NCBI RefSeq assembly: GCF_040643435.1
Contig: NZ_JBEYUH010000005.1
Location: forward strand, 290,912 to 354,911
Length of the DNA stretch: 64,000 nucleotides
Direction of reading: 5' to 3'
DNA from: Rhodococcus sp040643435
GTDB taxonomy: Bacteria > Actinomycetota > Actinomycetes > Mycobacteriales > Mycobacteriaceae
The notes under the pieces were generated by a model. The model did not search any database. It was given only the letters and a program-made list of their open reading frames with translations, and had not been told where the DNA came from. Below are positions 35,159 to 44,683 of this stretch, piece by piece; within the stretch, counting starts at the first letter, position 1; every line of letters begins with the position of its first letter. The position numbers and the translations under genes were made by a program.

Positions 35159-35680
35159 GCACTCCATCCGGACATGTCCTGACTGCTCAGGCCTCTCCGC
35201 GATGATTCACGTGGTCGTCACGTGGAAGCGCAATCGGTGGAACATCCCACCGGGATCAGGATAGCGGTCATGCAGACGAATACCCCCCGATACGACGGAT
35301 TCCGCCTCACGGTCGACCAGAACCCGACCCGGCTTCCGGCACGGAACAACGCAGTACTGCATACTCCCCGCGTACCAGCAGGCACATCACTTCACAGAAT
35401 TGCTTTCCGCCGAGTAGCGAATCCGATTCCACAGGTGCCAGTTTCAGTGGGACACAGCACTGATTTCACAAGCTGCCTTCACGACGATTCATCGGTGTCA
35501 CGCCCGTTCGAAGCCGGTCAGCCCTATATATATCCATTGGGAGCCCGACACCGGCGAAGTTCATCACCGCACCGACACGGTCGGCCTCCTCGGAATCATC
35601 CGGGACACGCAACTTTGGGCGACGAAACCCAGTTCGTGAATGACTCGCTCGAATACGATTCCGGCTGGCTCTGACATCGA
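35159..35680. other. AT-richer stretch without a credible gene
   Basis: A 150-codon open frame (35222-35674, plus strand) runs through but shows no periodic G/C third positions, no ribosome site and no family resemblance. Base composition is lower in G+C than in neighbours, including a TATATATAT run near 35524. Origin unknown; possibly acquired or decaying DNA. Confidence 0.4.
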
Positions 35681-35725
35681 ACGACGAGAGGGCCTTCCAT
35701 CGTCGATGGAAGGCCCTCTCGTCGT
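35681..35725 (-). terminator. Long perfect hairpin terminator of the excalibur gene
   Basis: 22-bp perfect arms (35681-35702 and 35704-35725) around one base. It lies eight bases beyond the stop at 35734 that the excalibur gene would have if its frameshift were corrected. This supports both the terminator call and the original gene end. Confidence 0.85.
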
Positions 35726-35733
35726 TTCGGGGA

Positions 35734-36106
35734 CTAGCGCGGATCCTTCTCGCAGCCGATCCCGTCGTTTGTCGCTGTCCAGTCGCGGCGCGTAGCCCGG
35801 GTCGTCCCGGTACACGGGTGCGGCCCCGGCGTTCCACGCCTCTGTGCAGTTCTTGAACCCTCCGCTCGGTGCGGGACCGGGACGCGGCGCCGGCGCGGGT
35901 GCCGACTGCGGGGGTGCAGGTGCAGGTGCGGGCGCCGGTGCAGGCTGGGCGGGAGGCGCCAGCGGGTTCCAGGAACCGCTCGGGACGAGATCCGCGATCC
36001 CCACCGGGAGCAGCTCGGTCAGAGTGAATGCGCTGGCCGTAGCCGGAGCCGCCACGGTCAATGCCGCACAGCTCAGTGCAGCGGCAGCGAGACGCTTCAT
36101 CTTCAT
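35734..36106 (-). pseudogene. Excalibur-domain secreted protein with a one-base frameshift in the calcium motif
   Basis: Begins as a normal secreted protein: ATG at 36106 with AAAGG upstream, signal peptide ending near ATASA, a Pro/Ala-rich linker, then FKNCTEAWNAGAAPVYR, the start of an excalibur calcium-binding domain. In the present frame the motif becomes DSDKRRDRLREGSAL and runs on to 35564 through the terminator. Removing one of the three T at 35768-35770 (plus strand) restores DSDNDGIGCEKDPR and a stop at 35736-35734, exactly the family consensus and just before the hairpin. Either a true inactivating insertion or a sequence error; the product without correction lacks the metal site and the domain's second cysteine. 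Confidence 0.85.
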
Positions 36107-36237
36107 GGTTGCCTTTCGAGTCGATCCGATCGCCCGAAATGTCCGGACTCGCTTGGGTGTCGGCACAGCGTCCGCCCCCGTTACACGGCCCGGTGAGCTT
36201 GTCGTGAGGCAACCGTCGTAAAGGTCCTCGCACGCCG

Positions 36238-36270
36238 AAGGGCCCCTCCCGCGGTGCGGGAGAGGCCCTT
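36238..36270 (-). terminator. Terminator after the charged secreted protein
   Basis: AAGGGCC and GGCCCTT outside, CTCCCG and CGGGAG inside, with one mismatch and a 5-base loop, 20 bp beyond the stop at 36290. Confidence 0.75.
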
Positions 36271-36289
36271 GCCGGAGAGAGGCAGCGGA

Positions 36290-36769
36290 CTAGATGCCGG
36301 CTCCGTCCTGTTGCTCGGCATCCTCATCGGCGTCCTGCGGAGCGTGGTGGTCTCCGTCGTGGTCACGATGATGCGCGCCGGGTCCGCGTTCGTCACGGGT
36401 CTGGTTGTCACGGGCCTCGTCGCGGGGTCCGCGTTCGGGCCGGGCCGGACGGTCACCTTCGTCGGTATCACCGTCCGCTCGCGGTCCACGCGGTTGCTCC
36501 GTGTCGCCGCCACGGTCAACCGGTCCGCGGTCGCCGTCGCGCTGAACGTCCGGTGCCGTTGCCGAGTCGGGACGGTCGTGCCTGCGCTCGCTGAAGTCGT
36601 CGGTCTTCCGGCCGTCGTCTGCTTGCTGTGTGTCTTCCTGCGTCTGCGCGACCACCTCACCCGGACCTGTGGGCTCGTCGGTGGCCACTGCGGTTGCGAC
36701 CCCCACCGATCCGGCCGCCACGGCCGCTGCCGCGACACCTGCGATGAGCCATCGCTTGTCGATGCGCAT
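36290..36769 (-). CDS. Secreted or anchored, highly charged low-complexity protein
   Basis: A 159-residue protein. An N-terminal signal or anchor helix (residues about 7-28, KRWLIAGVAAAAVAAGSVG) is followed by about 125 residues dominated by Asp, Arg, Glu, Gly and His, with repeated RGP, DGD and HHRDHDGDHH segments. It looks disordered; the His/Asp-rich end could bind metal. No known family. ATG at 36769 with AAGGGG upstream. Confidence 0.65.
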   Translation of the reverse strand: MRIDKRWLIAGVAAAAVAAGSVGVATAVATDEPTGPGEVVAQTQEDTQQADDGRKTDDFSERRHDRPDSATAPDVQRDGDRGPVDRGGDTEQPRGPRADGDTDEGDRPARPERGPRDEARDNQTRDERGPGAHHRDHDGDHHAPQDADEDAEQQDGAGI

Positions 36770-36937
36770 TGTCCGCACCCCTTTCCTTCCTGGTCCGCAA
36801 TACCCAAGGTAGGAGCCGGAGATGAAACATTCCTGAGAAATGATTGAGGGTTCCGCGAGCCTTCGGCTCGGATCGGTTGCACTGCAACATATCTGTGCCC
36901 TGCGCCACATTGTGTCCGGGGTCACACGAGACGAGGA

Positions 36938-37326
36938 CTACGCGAGCGACCTGGCCATCCCGCGCTGCATCGCCGCGATGATCCGGGGCCGCAGTTGGGC
37001 TGCGGGAACGATCCGGTGCACCGAGCCGACGCGCTGAGCGCTGGATGTTGTGGATGGCCCCGAACTCGGCAGCGATCTCGCCCAGCTTCTCGGAACGCAC
37101 TGCGATGCGCAACGCTGCGAGTTCCACACCGAGGCCGGACTTCTCGCCGTCTTCCGCCGCCGCGAACCGCGCCTCGAGTTCGACGAGACGGACATCAGCG
37201 GCGGTGCGCTTGTCGACACCGCAGCTGAAGGCGACAGCGAGATACCACGAAGAACACGATCGGACCGTCGAAATTGACGATGGCGCAGCCGCTTTCGGCG
37301 CCGTACTCGAACTGCAAGTTGCGCAT
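36938..37326 (-). pseudogene. Decayed gene readable only across two frameshifts
   Basis: Three minus-strand segments with good codon use follow one another in different frames: ATG at 37326 reading MRNLQFEYGAESG...GPIVFF; from about 37245 a second frame with VAFSCGVDKRTAADVRLVE and RSEKLGEIAAEFGAIHNIQ; from about 37045 a third ending IIAAMQRGMARSLA and TAG at 36938. Each change needs one base removed. Joined, they give about 130 residues with no recognised family. Chance is possible, but the high G/C third positions switching frame at two points favour a pseudogene. Confidence 0.45.
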
Positions 37327-37395
37327 GTCCAGGGTCGGAGAACGTGCTCTACCCAGCCCCGTCTCAGCCCCAGCGCGGGGTGATCAGCCACCGAT

Positions 37396-37442
37396 CCGCA
37401 GGTGCGCCACCACTGCTGCTCAGAAGGTGGTCTCACCTGCGG
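37396..37442 (-). terminator. Hairpin downstream of ychF
   Basis: CCGCAGGTG (37396-37404) pairs with CACCTGCGG (37434-37442), with an inner CCACC/GGTGG pairing. It lies 45 bp beyond the ychF stop. The loop is large, so termination strength is uncertain. Confidence 0.5.
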
Positions 37443-37487
37443 TTACTTCGGAGTACATTGCCGTCCACCTGGGGCGACGCAGCCCGA

Positions 37488-38567
<1,080 letters not shown>

Positions 38568-38603
38568 GGAATCGGTATTCTACGCGGCCGCTCTCGGCCT
38601 ACT

Positions 38604-39047
38604 TCACCCGCACGCCACGCGCACCAGTTGCGCGATGCGCGCCGCCTGATCCTCGTCGGGCACGGTCGATCCGTTCGTCGCCAGTTCACCGACCTTCGCG
38701 TTGACTTCCTGGTCGCTAGCGCCCGCGTCGATCAACGGACATGCCTCTGTGACGATGGACTCGATCGACTGCGTCTCCCGGTCGGCCGAGAGTGCCGGGA
38801 AGCCCGCACGGAAGGCCGCGACGAAGACGTCGAGCTTCGCCTCGTCGAAGATGTCCCCCGCCCGGTCCGCAGCACTCGACGCGACGCTCTGAACCGACGA
38901 GATCGCTCCCTCTGCCTGGTCCTGCACGCTCGTGACAGCGACGCTCGCCGACGAACGCACGTCTTCTTCGCCGGGGGTGTCCTCGGAGCTACACGCGCTG
39001 AGCGCGAATACTGCGACCATCGCCGTCACCGCCACAGGAAAACGCAT
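38604..39047 (-). CDS. Small lipoprotein of unknown function
   Basis: A 147-residue protein with a lipoprotein signal (FALSAC, cysteine at residue 19), an acidic linker, a helical region (about 35-75) and a C-terminal domain of about 70 residues with EACPLIDAG and a terminal VACG that may form a disulfide. DUF732-like in outline. An upstream in-frame GTG at 39077 follows a CATTCT hexamer and would add ten residues. Located 36 bp upstream of ychF on the same strand. Confidence 0.75.
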   Translation of the reverse strand: MRFPVAVTAMVAVFALSACSSEDTPGEEDVRSSASVAVTSVQDQAEGAISSVQSVASSAADRAGDIFDEAKLDVFVAAFRAGFPALSADRETQSIESIVTEACPLIDAGASDQEVNAKVGELATNGSTVPDEDQAARIAQLVRVACG

Positions 39048-39194
39048 CCACCGCGTCGCACTCGTTCGATTCGTCACGTTTCGAGAATGCCACGACAGGG
39101 GACTCTTCACCGCCGTTTCCGGTGCGCGTCCGGAGCCCGCGCGGCGCTCGGTCACCGTAGATTGGCGACTGTCGATCGGTATCGAGCTCGATAC

Positions 39195-40439
39195 ATGTCG
39201 GAAGGACCGTCGTTGACCGAATCGAAGACCGCGCCCGGTGAGAGCAGCAGTGGCAAGCCGGTGAAACCCGATCGGGCGAGCCTGCTCGGAGCCGGCGGGA
39301 TATGGCTCGCCAAGTGGTCGGCCTGCCTCGTCGTCATCGCCGCCGGCGCCGTGGTGCTCGGCTGGATCATCGCGAAAATGTGGGTGATCGTCCTCCCGGT
39401 GGCCCTCGCGATCGTGGTCTCGACCATCCTGTGGCCGCCGACCCGAGGCATGACCAAACGCGGGGTGCCGCCGGCAGCCGCAGCCGGACTCACCCTGGTC
39501 ATGTTCTTCGCCGTCGTCGGTGGCATCATCGCCGGAATCGTGCCGTCGGTGATCGATCAGGTACCCGATCTGGCCAACAAGGCGACCCAGGGCATCAACA
39601 CCGTGCAGGACTGGGTGAAGGGGCCGCCCATCAATCTGCGCGACGAGCAACTCGACAACGCGGTCAACGCTGTCGTCGAACGGGTGCAGGGCAGTGCCGC
39701 GACCATCGCCGGAGGTGTCTTCACCGGCGTGAGCACCGCAGGTTCGCTGCTCGTGACACTCGGTCTGGTGCTCGTGCTGACGTTCTTCTTCATCAAGGAC
39801 GGCCCGCGATTCCTTCCGTGGCTGCACCGTGTCGGCGGTGGCCGCGCCGGACGTCACCTCGAAGAGGTGCTCGGCCGCATGTGGGACACGCTGGGCGGGT
39901 TCATCCGCACGCAGGCCCTGGTGAGCTTCATCGACGCCCTCTTCATCGGTATCGGCCTGCTGATCCTCGGGGTCCCGCTCGCGCCCGTGCTGGCGATCCT
40001 CACCTTCATCGGCGGATTCATTCCCATCGTCGGCGCGTTCGTCGCGGGCGCGTTGGCCGTCCTCGTGGCGCTGGTCGCCAACGGCTTCACCACCGCCCTC
40101 ATCGTGCTGGTCCTCATCATCGCGGTTCAGCAGATCGAGGGGAATGTGCTGCAGCCCGTGCTGCAGTCGCGGTCGATGAACCTGCATGCGGCGGTCGTGC
40201 TGCTCGCCGTCACCGCGGGGTCGTCGTTGTTCGGCATCGTCGGTGCGTTCCTGGCCGTGCCCGTCGCGGCGGTGGCCGCGGTGGTCATCCGCTACATCGG
40301 CGAGCAGATCGACGAGCGCGCCGACGAGGGACAGGAGGAGACGAAGGCGCTACCTGCCCCGGGCGACACCTCGGTCCCCGACCCGAAGACCTCCTCGCCG
40401 CAGCCCTCCTCGCCGGAGGCTTCTACCCCGGAGGAGTGA
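39195..40439 (+). CDS. AI-2E family transporter (YdiK/PerM-like)
   Basis: A 414-residue membrane protein with about eight helices and the family's central LVSFIDALFIGIGLLILGVP and GFIPIVGAFVAGA motifs, the latter forming the re-entrant region. The family includes putative AI-2 exporters and Na+/H+ antiporters; the substrate here is unknown. Both termini are charged, and the C-terminus is Pro/Ser/Glu-rich. ATG at 39195 is listed; TTG at 39213 has GGAAGGA seven bases upstream and is a serious alternative. Convergent with sbcC, seven bases apart. Confidence 0.88.
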   Translation: MSEGPSLTESKTAPGESSSGKPVKPDRASLLGAGGIWLAKWSACLVVIAAGAVVLGWIIAKMWVIVLPVALAIVVSTILWPPTRGMTKRGVPPAAAAGLTLVMFFAVVGGIIAGIVPSVIDQVPDLANKATQGINTVQDWVKGPPINLRDEQLDNAVNAVVERVQGSAATIAGGVFTGVSTAGSLLVTLGLVLVLTFFFIKDGPRFLPWLHRVGGGRAGRHLEEVLGRMWDTLGGFIRTQALVSFIDALFIGIGLLILGVPLAPVLAILTFIGGFIPIVGAFVAGALAVLVALVANGFTTALIVLVLIIAVQQIEGNVLQPVLQSRSMNLHAAVVLLAVTAGSSLFGIVGAFLAVPVAAVAAVVIRYIGEQIDERADEGQEETKALPAPGDTSVPDPKTSSPQPSSPEASTPEE

Positions 40440-40446
40440 GTGTGGC

Positions 40447-43425
40447 TCAGCTCGCCATGCGAACGGTGGATCCCGAGCGGCCACGGATCACGTGCAGCCT
40501 GCTCGGGATTCGCTGCCGCATCTCGTCGACGTGACTGACCACGCCGACCACGCGGCCACCGGCGCGCAGTTCGTCGAGCACGCCCATGACGGCCTCGAGC
40601 GAATCGGCGTCGAGACTGCCGAATCCCTCGTCGATGAACATCGTGTCGAGCACGAGACCACCGGCCTCGGCGGCAACGACGTCGGCCAGTCCGAGAGCGA
40701 GCGCGAGGGATGCCTGGAAGGACTCCCCTCCCGAGAGGGTTTTCGTCGAACGCACGGCGCCTGTGTACTCGTCGTGGATGTCGAGTCCGAGTCCGCCGCG
40801 GCGCCCCCTCGTCTCCACGGCATCGGAGTGCACGAACTCGTAACGGCCACCCGACATCCTGCGGAGCCGTTCGGACGCAGCGTCGGCGACTTCCTCGAGT
40901 CGCGCCGCGAGCACGTACGAGCGGAGCGTCATCTTCTTGGCGTTCGCGCCCATCCCGGCCACGATGTCGGCGAGCGCGGACAACTCGGCGTGCTCGTCGA
41001 GGAGCGGAGCGAGTTCGGCGCAGGCACGCTCGAGTCGCTTCGTGTAGGTCTCGATATCGAGGTGCCGACGTTCGGCCTCGGTTGCCGCACCCAGCGCAGC
41101 CTCGACTGCGACGGCACCCTCGTCCACCACGGCGCGGGCCGCCGGCAGGTCGGCGACCTCGTGGCCGGTGAGGGCCGCGATCGCCGGATCGTTCAGCGCG
41201 GAGGTGGCCACGGCGCGTTCGTCGTCGGCCGCGCGCAGCACGCGGTCGATCTCGGCGAGTCGCTCGGACGAGCGGATTGCGGCGCGCGCACTGTCGAGGT
41301 CGGCGAAGCCCGCCTCCACAGCCTCGGCACGAGCGTCGGCGGCACGCTTCTCGGCGACCGCTCGAGCGTGAAGGGCGGACGAGCGGGCGTCGAGCAGTGC
41401 GGTTGCGGCAGAGGAGAGCCCGGCGACCCGAGCGCGGCGCGGTTCCAGCAGGTCGAGGTCGCCGACGGCTTCGACGATTCGCTCCCGGATCTCAGCACTC
41501 TCGGCCGTTCGCACTGCCTCTTCGCGTGCGAGTTCGGACAGTTCGACGTCGAGCCGCTTCTCCTGCTCCGCCAGCACGGCATCGAGCTTGCGGAGATCCT
41601 CCACCTCCGCGCGCAGGTGGTCGAGGCGTCCGGCAGTGGTCGCGGTCTCGCCGTGGACCCGGATCGCCTCGTCATGGGCCGCAGTGAGTTCGGCGAGTTC
41701 GGCGTTGCCGCAACGCTGCCGGAGAACGGCGACGGTACCGGACAACTCGGTGACGGCCTCGCGCGCCTCGGACAACGCGGTGGCGGCGCGTTGTTCGGCG
41801 AGGTGCGCGCGTTCTTCGTCGGCCTTGGTCGCGGTGTCGGGGGCAGGGCGGGCAGGTGCGGGGTGCTCGGTGGATCCGCACACCGCACAGGGATCTCCGT
41901 CGGCCAGACGCGCCGCAAGTTCGGCGGCCATTCCGTCGATCCGCCGTTGCCGGATGTCGAGGTGTGTGGCGCGAGCGTCGTTGAACTCGGAATGGAGCTT
42001 CAGCACCCGGGTTTCGAGGCGTTCGAGTTCGGTTCGGCGCGAATCGAGTTCGGCCGCGGCATCGAGCGCGTCGGCGGCACGATCGCGCGCGGCCGACAAT
42101 CCGGGGAGCATCGCTGCCGCTCGTTCGGCTTCGGCGACCGCAGCGGCTGCGGCGGCCGACCGTTCGGGTAGTGCGGCGCGTTCGTCGATCACCTGTTGTC
42201 GCTCGTCGGCGAGAGCACTGCCGCGCGCAGCGAGCTTCTCTTGTTCGGCCTCGATCTCGCCCAGCCGGCGTCGCCGGTCGAGCAGGACGTCGAGACGCGC
42301 TGCCTCCGAAGACCATTCCTCGCATCGAGGGCGAATGATGTCGCGATCGGTTATGGCCGGCGTCGGACCGATGTCGGCGAGCAGCCTGCGCCCCTCGTCG
42401 TCGTCCTCGAGCGGAGCCGCGGCTGCAGCGGCGCGTGCGAGGGCAGTTTCGGCGTCGTGCGCGAGTCGCTCGGCCTCCTTGTCGAGGACGGCGACGCTCA
42501 CGGCTCGATGTGCGGCATCGCGTTCGGCGATCATCGCGACACGCTGTGGTTGCGTCTGCTCGAGTTCGGCCAGGACACGCTGTGCGTCGTGGCGCCTGCG
42601 AAGTCGGTCGGCGAGAGCGAGTGTCTCGTCGAACGCGCGCCGGTTGGCTTCGTCGGCCGCGCGGGCGCGTCGCAGTGCCGTGGCGGCGACGTCGCGGTTC
42701 TCCGCGGCATCGGCGAGCAGTCGATGTGCCCACTCCACGGGGTCGGCGTCGGCACCGGCCTCGATCCCGGCGGACGCGGCGACCTTCGCTGCGAGTACCT
42801 CGACCTTCTTCTGTTGCTCGGCAAGAAGTTTGGTGCCGGCTCCACGGCGATCCCGGAACCACTGCTCGACGTCGCCGAAGCGGGTGGTGTCGAACAGCCG
42901 CTCGAGCAGTTTGCCGCGCTCGTCGCTGCCGGCCCGCAGGAACCGGGCGAAATCGCCTTGCGGAAGAAGAACCACCTGGAAGAACTGTTCGGCACTCATC
43001 CCGAGCAGCGACTTGACGACATCGCCGATGTCCGGGATGCGCGACAGATTCTCCCCCGACCCGTCGAGCCACGTGAGATTGGCTTTGGCCTGTTGCTTGA
43101 CGGTGCCCGTGCCACGCAATTTCGCTCGCTCGAATTCGGGGCTGCGTTCGATGCGCAACCGGCGACCCGCGATGGTCGCCTCGAGCCGGACCTTCGGCAC
43201 CGCACCCGCCGGCGCGTGGTCGGACAGCAACCGGCGACCGTCGGCGCGTGCACCGGGCACGGTGCCGTAGAGCGCGAATGCGACCGCGTCGAGGATCGAG
43301 GTCTTGCCCGCTCCCGTCTGTCCGTGCAGCAGGAACAGCCCGTCGGCCCCGAGTTCGTCGAAGTCGATCTCGACGGTGTCGGCGAACGGACCGAAGGCGG
43401 TGATCTCGAGGTGGTGCAATCTCAT
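40447..43425 (-). CDS. sbcC: Exonuclease subunit SbcC (Rad50-like)
   Basis: A 992-residue SMC-like ATPase. Walker A GQTGAGKT at residues 35-42, long Ala/Arg/Glu-rich coiled coils interrupted by the zinc-hook DPCAVCGSTEHP (CxxC), then signature TLSGGESFQASLALALGLAD (residues around 890) and Walker B DTMFIDEGFGSLD. With SbcD it opens hairpins and blocked DNA ends. ATG at 43425 overlaps the sbcD stop (ATGA). Confidence 0.96.
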   Translation of the reverse strand: MRLHHLEITAFGPFADTVEIDFDELGADGLFLLHGQTGAGKTSILDAVAFALYGTVPGARADGRRLLSDHAPAGAVPKVRLEATIAGRRLRIERSPEFERAKLRGTGTVKQQAKANLTWLDGSGENLSRIPDIGDVVKSLLGMSAEQFFQVVLLPQGDFARFLRAGSDERGKLLERLFDTTRFGDVEQWFRDRRGAGTKLLAEQQKKVEVLAAKVAASAGIEAGADADPVEWAHRLLADAAENRDVAATALRRARAADEANRRAFDETLALADRLRRRHDAQRVLAELEQTQPQRVAMIAERDAAHRAVSVAVLDKEAERLAHDAETALARAAAAAAPLEDDDEGRRLLADIGPTPAITDRDIIRPRCEEWSSEAARLDVLLDRRRRLGEIEAEQEKLAARGSALADERQQVIDERAALPERSAAAAAAVAEAERAAAMLPGLSAARDRAADALDAAAELDSRRTELERLETRVLKLHSEFNDARATHLDIRQRRIDGMAAELAARLADGDPCAVCGSTEHPAPARPAPDTATKADEERAHLAEQRAATALSEAREAVTELSGTVAVLRQRCGNAELAELTAAHDEAIRVHGETATTAGRLDHLRAEVEDLRKLDAVLAEQEKRLDVELSELAREEAVRTAESAEIRERIVEAVGDLDLLEPRRARVAGLSSAATALLDARSSALHARAVAEKRAADARAEAVEAGFADLDSARAAIRSSERLAEIDRVLRAADDERAVATSALNDPAIAALTGHEVADLPAARAVVDEGAVAVEAALGAATEAERRHLDIETYTKRLERACAELAPLLDEHAELSALADIVAGMGANAKKMTLRSYVLAARLEEVADAASERLRRMSGGRYEFVHSDAVETRGRRGGLGLDIHDEYTGAVRSTKTLSGGESFQASLALALGLADVVAAEAGGLVLDTMFIDEGFGSLDADSLEAVMGVLDELRAGGRVVGVVSHVDEMRQRIPSRLHVIRGRSGSTVRMAS

Positions 43426-44606
43426 GCCGGCACGTCCGTTCGCCACGGCGCGTCGGCCTCCGGTGCCTCCCCGATCCCCCGGCGACGGTCGACCTCTCGC
43501 AGGGCTTCGTCGATCCAGCGACGTTCACGCTCGGTTGGTTCGGAACGCACGTCGGTGAGGAACGCCGAGGCGATGTCGCGGTCGCTGCGCCCGCGCACCT
43601 TGTCGCGATAGCTGCCCTCCGTCGTCCCGGCGGGTCGCTGCCACTCGACGTGCACGGCGAAGCGGAAACGCTCCTGCAGGCGACGCATGGCGTCGAGCGG
43701 GCGAGTTGTGTCGGTCAGCACGGCGGAGACGTAATGCTCCTCGACGGCGGTGTACGCCGGATCGGCCAGCAGTTCCTCGAGTTCACCTTCGAGGCGGGTG
43801 AGTTCGCGGATCACGGGGAGATCGACGCGCTCGACGGAGGCTGCGCCGGAGCCGTCGAGATCGACGACGAAGACCGCCTTGCGGTGGGTGCGCTCACCGA
43901 ACGAATACGGCAACGGCGACCCCGAGTAGCGGACCGTCTCGCTCACCGTCTGCGGGGAGTGCAGATGGCCGAGCGCGACATAGTCGGCACCGTCGAAGGA
44001 CGACGCGGCCACCGTCTCGACTCCCCCGACGGAGATGGACCGCTCGGAGTCGCTGGCCTCTCCTCCGACGACGAAGGCGTGGGCGAGGACAACGGTGCGG
44101 CCGTCGCGAGATGCGGCGTCGGCGCGCACCCGGTCCATCGCGGCGTCGACGATCTGCTGATGCGACCGGGCTTCGGGGACGCCGAGTTCGGCTCGCGTGA
44201 TCTCGGGTTCGAGATAGGGGATGCCGTAGAAGCAGACCGGTCCGTGATCGTCGTGCAGGACGACCGGGCTGTCGATCTGCGACACGCGGGTGATCAGATG
44301 CAGACCGCCGTGGGCGGCGAAGGCTGCGCCCGCACCCAGGCGAACCGGAGAATCGTGGTTTCCGGAGGTGGCGACGATGACCGCACCGGCCTCGCGGATG
44401 GCCTCGAGACCGGCATTGCACACGGCGACCGCCTCCGAACTCGGAATGGACCGGTCGTACACATCGCCCGGCACCACCACCACGTCGATGCTGCGTTCAG
44501 CCACCAGTTCCGCGATCGCGCGCAGCGCACGCGTCTGGTCGGCGAGCAGGTCGACCCCGTGGAAGGTGCGACCGATGTGCCAGTCGGATGTGTGCAGTAT
44601 CCGCAT
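43422..44606 (-). CDS. sbcD: Exonuclease subunit SbcD (Mre11-like)
   Basis: A 394-residue metallophosphoesterase nuclease. Metal-binding motifs are TSDWHIGR near the N-terminus, VPGDVYDR, TSGNHDSP and LGHLHSPQ. It nicks and degrades DNA ends with SbcC. ATG at 44606 gives the canonical MRILHTSDWHIG start. Diverges from rmuC with 77 bp between starts. Confidence 0.96.
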   Translation of the reverse strand: MRILHTSDWHIGRTFHGVDLLADQTRALRAIAELVAERSIDVVVVPGDVYDRSIPSSEAVAVCNAGLEAIREAGAVIVATSGNHDSPVRLGAGAAFAAHGGLHLITRVSQIDSPVVLHDDHGPVCFYGIPYLEPEITRAELGVPEARSHQQIVDAAMDRVRADAASRDGRTVVLAHAFVVGGEASDSERSISVGGVETVAASSFDGADYVALGHLHSPQTVSETVRYSGSPLPYSFGERTHRKAVFVVDLDGSGAASVERVDLPVIRELTRLEGELEELLADPAYTAVEEHYVSAVLTDTTRPLDAMRRLQERFRFAVHVEWQRPAGTTEGSYRDKVRGRSDRDIASAFLTDVRSEPTERERRWIDEALREVDRRRGIGEAPEADAPWRTDVPA

Positions 44607-44683
44607 GTGACAGACGGTAGAGGAGAGGGCCGACACCTCCGGATCGCGGGTGGATGTCGTCGGGATGAGGCATCATCCGCCAC

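Noticed and set aside
35222..35674. 150-codon open frame on the plus strand ending just before the 35681 hairpin
   Set aside because: Third-position composition is not coding-like, there is no ribosome site or family resemblance, and the hairpin is better explained as the terminator of the excalibur gene on the other strand.
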